Source: DATFXF01 sp035258565
GTDB taxonomy: Bacteria; Acidobacteriota; Terriglobia; Acidiferrales; UBA7541
Length of the DNA: 10,185 nt
Assembly: GCA_035258565.1 (NCBI GenBank)
Contig: DATFXF010000421.1
Coordinates: 1 to 10,185, forward strand
Direction: 5' to 3'
Part shown: piece by piece, positions 6,195 through 10,185 of the stretch
How the letters are laid out: every line of letters starts with the position of its first letter
Numbering within the stretch: the first letter of the stretch is position 1
The notes under the pieces: model-generated
Database searches by the model: none
Told to the model about the DNA's origin: nothing
Seen by the model: the letters and a program-made list of their open reading frames with translations, nothing else
Translations under genes and position numbers: made by a program

Positions 6195-7058
6195 CTACTG
6201 GGAGGGACCGTTTTCTTGGATCCGCTTCGGCCCAAAGCGCAGATAGTGGATGAATGTGCCTACGACCCCTCCGATCATGGCCAGGCTGCCGATCCATTTC
6301 AGCGGGGTCTTCCAGAGCCGCACGGCCAAGGGGATGGTCGGGTTTTTCGGCAGGCCGTACGCTTCGGGGCGGTCGCCCAGTGCGAGCACGGTGATGACGC
6401 CTGTTCCGCCCACGCCCGGTGGATCGTAGATCGAAGCATACTCGAACCCAGCCGCGCGCAGTTGGTCCACTCGTTTCTGGGCCAGCTGAAGCATCTGGTC
6501 CTTGGCGCCAAACTGGAGGCAACTGGTCGGGCAGGCCTTGATGCACGCGGGCTCCAGGCCCACAGAAACGCGATCGACGCAAAGCGTGCACTTGTAGACT
6601 TTCTTTGTCCGGGTGTTGAACCTGGGAATGTCGAACGGGCAGCCGCTGATGCAATAGCCGCAGCCGATACAGTTCTCCTGCTGGAAGTCCACAATGCCAT
6701 TGTTGTACTGCACGATGGCACCAGGCGCGGGGCAGGCCTTCAAACAGCCCGGATCGGCGCAATGCATACACTGATCTTTTCGCATCAACCAGTGCAGTCC
6801 GGCGCCATCCTCGTACTCATGGAACTTGATCAGGTTCCAGAAGTTCGAGGTGGTCTTGGGAAGGGTCTGGTAGGTGCCCACCTGCACAGTGGTTTCCGGC
6901 GGCAAGTCGTTCCATTCCTGGCACGCCACCTCGCAAGCTTTGCAGCCGATGCACGTACTCGTGTCAATCAACTTCGAGACCACCGGCGTGTTGCGTATGC
7001 CAGGCGCGGCGGTCGAGGTCGCGGAAACCGCCGTCAGCTCAAGCGTTTTCCCTGCCAT
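6195..7058 (-). CDS. fdhB: Formate dehydrogenase beta subunit, four-cluster ferredoxin-like protein
   Basis: The beta subunit moves electrons from the catalytic subunit to the cytochrome b. It has 287 residues and sixteen cysteines in four ferredoxin-like groups: 36/39/42/46, 97/100/105/109, 130/133/136/140 and 157/160/172/176 (Cys180 is extra). These ligate four [4Fe-4S] clusters. A single hydrophobic segment near residues 254-273 (WIGSLAMIGGVVGTFIHYL) is the C-terminal membrane anchor found in FdnH/FdoH. That segment implies the clusters face the periplasm together with FdhA. There is no signal peptide, as expected for a subunit exported together with the Tat-targeted FdhA. The ATG at 7058 follows the fdhA stop by 10 nt and is preceded by a G-rich tract that serves as ribosome binding site. 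Confidence 0.96.
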   Translation of the reverse strand: MAGKTLELTAVSATSTAAPGIRNTPVVSKLIDTSTCIGCKACEVACQEWNDLPPETTVQVGTYQTLPKTTSNFWNLIKFHEYEDGAGLHWLMRKDQCMHCADPGCLKACPAPGAIVQYNNGIVDFQQENCIGCGYCISGCPFDIPRFNTRTKKVYKCTLCVDRVSVGLEPACIKACPTSCLQFGAKDQMLQLAQKRVDQLRAAGFEYASIYDPPGVGGTGVITVLALGDRPEAYGLPKNPTIPLAVRLWKTPLKWIGSLAMIGGVVGTFIHYLRFGPKRIQENGPSQ

Positions 7059-7068
7059 GCCCCACCCC

Positions 7069-10000
7069 CTACACCTTCTCCAACTTCACAAGGAAACCTT
7101 TGTACTCCGGAGCCGATGAGTTGGGATCCAGGATGGAAGGCGTCACCCGATTGGCCATCGAGCCTTTCTGCTCGCCACGGCCCAGGAAGCCCCAGTGGAT
7201 GGGGAAGCCGATCTGATAGATCGTCTTGCCTTCCACTCTCATGGGTTTGATGCGCTTGGTAACCATGGCCTTGCCTTCGATGGAGTCGCGCTTGGAAGTC
7301 ACCCGAACTCGATCACCGTTCTTAATGCCCTTGCTGCTTGCCAGTTCCTCGGGGATCTCCACGAAGAACTCCGGCTGCAACTGGATGTTGTAGGGGTTGT
7401 TCTTGGTCCAGTAGTGGAAGTGCTCGGTAAGCCGGTAGGTGGTGCAGGCGATATCGTATCCCTCGGCAACCGTTCCCAGCTTGTCGTATGGCGTCTTGAA
7501 CGGTTTAACAGCGGGATTGGTGCTCTGCTTGGGGTGGAGCGGATTGGCCACCGGCGATTCCAGGGGCTCGTAATGCTCGCTCCAGGGCCCCTCGGCAAAC
7601 TGCCCGGGCACAAACAGCCGGGCCACGCCCTCAGGCAGCATGATGAAGGCACCCATTCCAGCCTCAGGCGGGCTGTCCACCTTATAATCGGGCACATCGC
7701 CGACCCACTTTTCCCCGCTCCAGACAATCCCCGGGCGCGTAGGATCCCAGGGTTTGCCCTTCGCATCGGCCGAGCAGCGGTTGTACATGACGCGGCGGTT
7801 TGCCGGCCAATTGAACGTCCACTCCGAATAGCGGCCCAGGCCGCTGGGGTCGGCGTTGTTGCGGCGCTGCGTGAGGTTGCCGGCTTCGGTGTACATGCCG
7901 ATGTGCAGCCAGTCGCCGCTGAGGGTGGAACCGTCGGCGCGCGCGTCCAAGAACTTGCCCAGCTGCTGGCCGGCCTTGAGGACAATCGTCTTGGGGTCCT
8001 TCTCGTCCTTGAGGTCTTCGAGTGCCCAGCCGTTAACCTCCTTGCAGAGTTCGGCCTGCGACGGGTTGGCAGGATTCGAGTACCACCAGTTCAGGTTCAG
8101 AATCGGTTCGGGGACCTTGCCGCCCTCTTTCTGATAGAGCTCTCGCACCTTAAGGAACAGCCGACCAATGATCTCCTGGTCGGGCTTGGCCTCGCCGGGC
8201 GGGTCGACCGCCTTCCACTTCCACTGCATCCAGCGAGCCGAATTGGTAAACGTTCCATCCTTCTCGGCGAAGTTGGCCGCAGGCAGGAGAAAGACCTCCG
8301 TCTTCACTTCACTGGGCTTCTTCTGGATCTCCGCGAGGAGTTCGGGCTTCCAGAACGATGCGGTCTCCTGATCGAAGTTCTCGGCCACGACCAGCCACTT
8401 CAAATTCGCCAGTGCCGCGATGGCCTTGTTTGTGTTCGGGCCGTTGCAGACCGGGTTCATGCCGAAGCTGAAGAAACCTTCCATCTGACCGTTGTACATG
8501 TGGTCGAAGATGAACGCCCAGCTCCAGTTCTCGTAACCCGTAGCGGTTTGCGGCAGCTTGGGATGCCAGTGATAGCCGAACTCGTTCTGCTTGGTTGCAT
8601 TCTTGCCGTAGTACGCCTTCATCTGGCTGATGAAGAAGCGGTCTGTGTTGCTCCAGAAGTTCATCGAGTTCGGCCGCAGCGGTTTAGGCGTCACGGCCTC
8701 GAGGTACTGCTTGAGCGACTGGTGATCCGCCTTGGGAATGGCGATGTAGCCGGGCAGGTTGTGGTAGGCCATTCCGTTATCCGTTCCGCCCTGGATATTG
8801 GCGTGCCCGCGCAGCGCGTTCAGGCCGCCCCCGGGCATCCCGATGTTCCCCAATAGGAGTTGCAGCATCGCCGCGACATGGATCAATTGCACCGAAAAAC
8901 TGTGGTGCGTCCAGCCGAGCGCGTACATGATGGTTCCGACTTTGTCCGGCGGATAGGTCGAGGTGATCAGCTCCGCTGTCTTGAGGAAGTCCTCTTTCTT
9001 GCACCCGCAAATGCTCGAGACCACCTCCGGCGTATAGCGGGAATAGAAGGTCTTCATGATCTGGAAGACACAGCGTGGATGCTGCATCGTCTCATCGACC
9101 TTGGCAAACCCTTTGGCGTCCAGTTGGTAGTTCCAGCTTGACTTGTCGTACGTCTTCTTCTCCGGATTCCAGCCCGAGAAGAGCCCTTCCTGCTCGTTAA
9201 AGGAATAGTCTTCACGGACGAGGAAGGGCGCGTTCGTGAACAGCCGGACATACTCCTCCTGGATGCGGTTGTGCGTGAGCGCGTAGTTGATCACGCCGGC
9301 CAGAAAAGCGATGTCCGTGCCGGTGCGGATTTGCGTGAAGTTATCAGCTACGGCCGAGGTACGGTTGAAACGCGGATCAACGGAAACGAGCTTGGCGTTG
9401 CGGTTACGCTTCGCCTCCATGACGAAGCGGAAGCCCACCGGGTGGTTTTCGGCCGCGTTGCTCCCCATGACCAAGATCAGGTCGGAGTTGCGGATATCGG
9501 TCCAACCATTGGTCATCGCCCCGCGCCCGAAAGTGGCGGCCAAACTGGCCACCGTCGGGCCGTGTCATATTCGGGCCTGTTGTTCGAGCGGGATCATTCC
9601 GAGCCCAGCCCGGAATGCCTTCACAAGCAGATAGTTGTTCTCGTTCGAATCGGTGCAGCCGCCAATGACGCCGACGGCCGTCAGCGCGTTGATTGTCTGC
9701 CCCTTGTCGTCCTTCTCCATCAATCTGGCGTCGCGCGCGTCTTTGACCAAGCGTGCGATGCGGTTCAGCGCCCAACCCCAGGATTTTTCTTCCCAGTGGT
9801 CGCTGCCCGGCGCGCGGTACTGCACCTTCGTCAAGCGGCGGTCGTTGACGATGTTCTGCTTGAGGGTGATGCCTTTGGGGCACAGCGTGCCCTGGTTGAT
9901 GGGATGGTCGGGGTCACCCTCGACATGCACCACCGACGGTTTCACGTTTCTGGACTTGTCGCCCAGGGTGTGAACGATCACGCCGCAACTTACCGCGCAG

Positions 10001-10149
10001 TACGGGCAGGTCGAGCGTGTCTCGGTGGTGCGCGCGATCTTCAGCTCGCGCACCTGCGCGTACGCCGGGGCCAGATCAAACCCCAACATCGACGCGGCGA
10101 CGCCTCCAATCGTGCTGACTTTCAGGAAATCTCTGCGAGTGGAAATCAT
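7069..10149 (-). CDS. fdhA: Respiratory formate dehydrogenase alpha subunit, selenocysteine-containing, Tat-exported
   Basis: This is the catalytic subunit (FdnG/FdoG-like), oxidising formate to CO2 at a bis-MGD Mo or W centre. It is read as one 1026-residue protein through the in-frame TGA at 9567-9565, which encodes Sec195. The N-terminus is a twin-arginine signal (STRRDFLKV, residues 3-11), then a hydrophobic stretch and a likely cleavage site after AYA (29-31). The first [4Fe-4S] site is Cys48/51/55/90, followed by Lys92 in the CPKG motif. The active-site segment is A-R-I-Sec-H-G-P-T-V. Further on are the GRGAMTN motif, GMPGGGLNALRGHANIQG with conserved Arg447, and a C-terminal molybdopterin-dinucleotide-binding domain from about 870 on. 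Its length is close to E. coli FdnG (1015). ATG 10149 has an excellent ribosome binding site. It is the first gene of the operon in the window, with fdhB 10 nt downstream. Confidence 0.97.
9525..9560 (-). promoter_or_regulatory. Bacterial SECIS element in the fdhA mRNA
   Basis: Directly 3' of the UGA the transcript can fold into two stacked stems. The outer stem pairs GCCCG (9560-9556) with CGGGC (9529-9525). After an internal loop (AC opposite ACUUU), the inner stem pairs GGUGGCC (9553-9547) with GGCCGCC (9541-9535), with one G-U pair. The apical loop is AGUUU (9546-9542). The loop begins 18 nt after the UGA and has G at its second position followed by U residues. Both features fit SelB-dependent bacterial SECIS elements, which need a small loop with a G among the first two bases at a short distance from the UGA. 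The hairpin lies wholly within coding sequence. Confidence 0.85.
9565..9567 (-). other. In-frame UGA recoded as selenocysteine (Sec195 of FdhA)
   Basis: The minus strand reads ...GCC CGA ATA TGA CAC GGC CCG ACG GTG..., that is A-R-I-(UGA)-H-G-P-T-V. In E. coli FdnG and FdoG the same local context (A-R-V-Sec-H-G-P-T-V) surrounds the metal-ligating selenocysteine. The frame is intact on both sides with no insertion or deletion. The following histidine, needed for proton transfer in formate oxidation, is present. Confidence 0.96.
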
Positions 10150-10155
10150 CGGCCG

Positions 10156-10164
10156 ACCTCCTTT
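10156..10164 (-). promoter_or_regulatory. Ribosome binding site of fdhA
   Basis: AAAGGAGGT on the minus strand ends six bases before ATG 10149. It is a near-perfect Shine-Dalgarno and fixes the start just ahead of the Tat signal. The remaining 21 bases to the window edge show no recognisable promoter, so the operon promoter is outside. Confidence 0.85.
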
Positions 10165-10185
10165 GCCGAAATAGGAGTCAAGCCA

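Noticed and set aside
6147..7250. A 367-codon plus-strand ORF opposite fdhB
   Set aside because: It mirrors the iron-sulfur subunit, crosses the fdhI/fdhB and fdhB/fdhA junctions, and shows no domain or ribosome binding site. It is treated as a shadow frame.
7195..8856. A 553-codon plus-strand ORF opposite fdhA
   Set aside because: It lies wholly antisense to a clearly conserved enzyme. Its translation has no recognisable domain. Long antisense frames are expected in G+C-rich coding DNA.
9565..9567. Nonsense mutation making fdhA a pseudogene
   Set aside because: The TGA is at the precise selenocysteine position, is followed by a SECIS-like hairpin, and both flanks are intact, so recoding explains it better than decay.

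Overview
The window is a G+C-rich stretch of bacterial chromosome, tightly packed with genes. It is dominated by a respiratory formate dehydrogenase (FDH-N/FDH-O type) locus together with genes for making and inserting its molybdenum or tungsten cofactor. A Tat-exported catalytic subunit, a membrane cytochrome b and the FdhD/FdhE maturation factors point to a Gram-negative bacterium with formate-dependent respiration and a selenocysteine system. The proteins look like those of soil or sediment lineages such as Acidobacteriota or deltaproteobacterial groups, but that placement is a guess.

Layout. Positions 1-1046 (+) hold the 3' part of a site-2-protease-family (M50) membrane metalloprotease with a CBS pair. 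It converges on moeA (1004-2329, -), overlapping it by 43 bp. mobA (2439-3053, +) diverges from moeA. A 151 bp gap carrying an inverted repeat separates mobA from a small STAS-domain gene (3205-3561, -) that has its own candidate promoter. From 3708 to the right edge, everything is one minus-strand operon read right to left: fdhA (10149-7069), fdhB (7058-6195), fdhI (6181-5489), fdhE (5508-4681), fdhD (4628-3708). The operon promoter lies beyond the right edge.

The key observation is that the catalytic subunit appears as two in-frame ORFs, split by a single TGA at 9565-9567. This TGA sits exactly where respiratory FDHs carry active-site selenocysteine. A hairpin with the features of a bacterial SECIS element follows directly. 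The correct reading is one 1026-residue selenoprotein, not a pseudogene or two genes.

How the genes fit together: MoeA inserts the metal into molybdopterin and MobA adds GMP toward the bis-MGD cofactor. FdhD transfers sulfur to that cofactor, and FdhE assists maturation of the enzyme. FdhA oxidises formate in the periplasm, FdhB carries electrons through four [4Fe-4S] clusters, and FdhI passes them through two b hemes to the quinone pool. No selA, selB, selC or selD is visible here, so selenocysteine decoding must be supplied from elsewhere in the genome. I found no mobile element, CRISPR array, tRNA or rRNA, and no convincing undescribed system.
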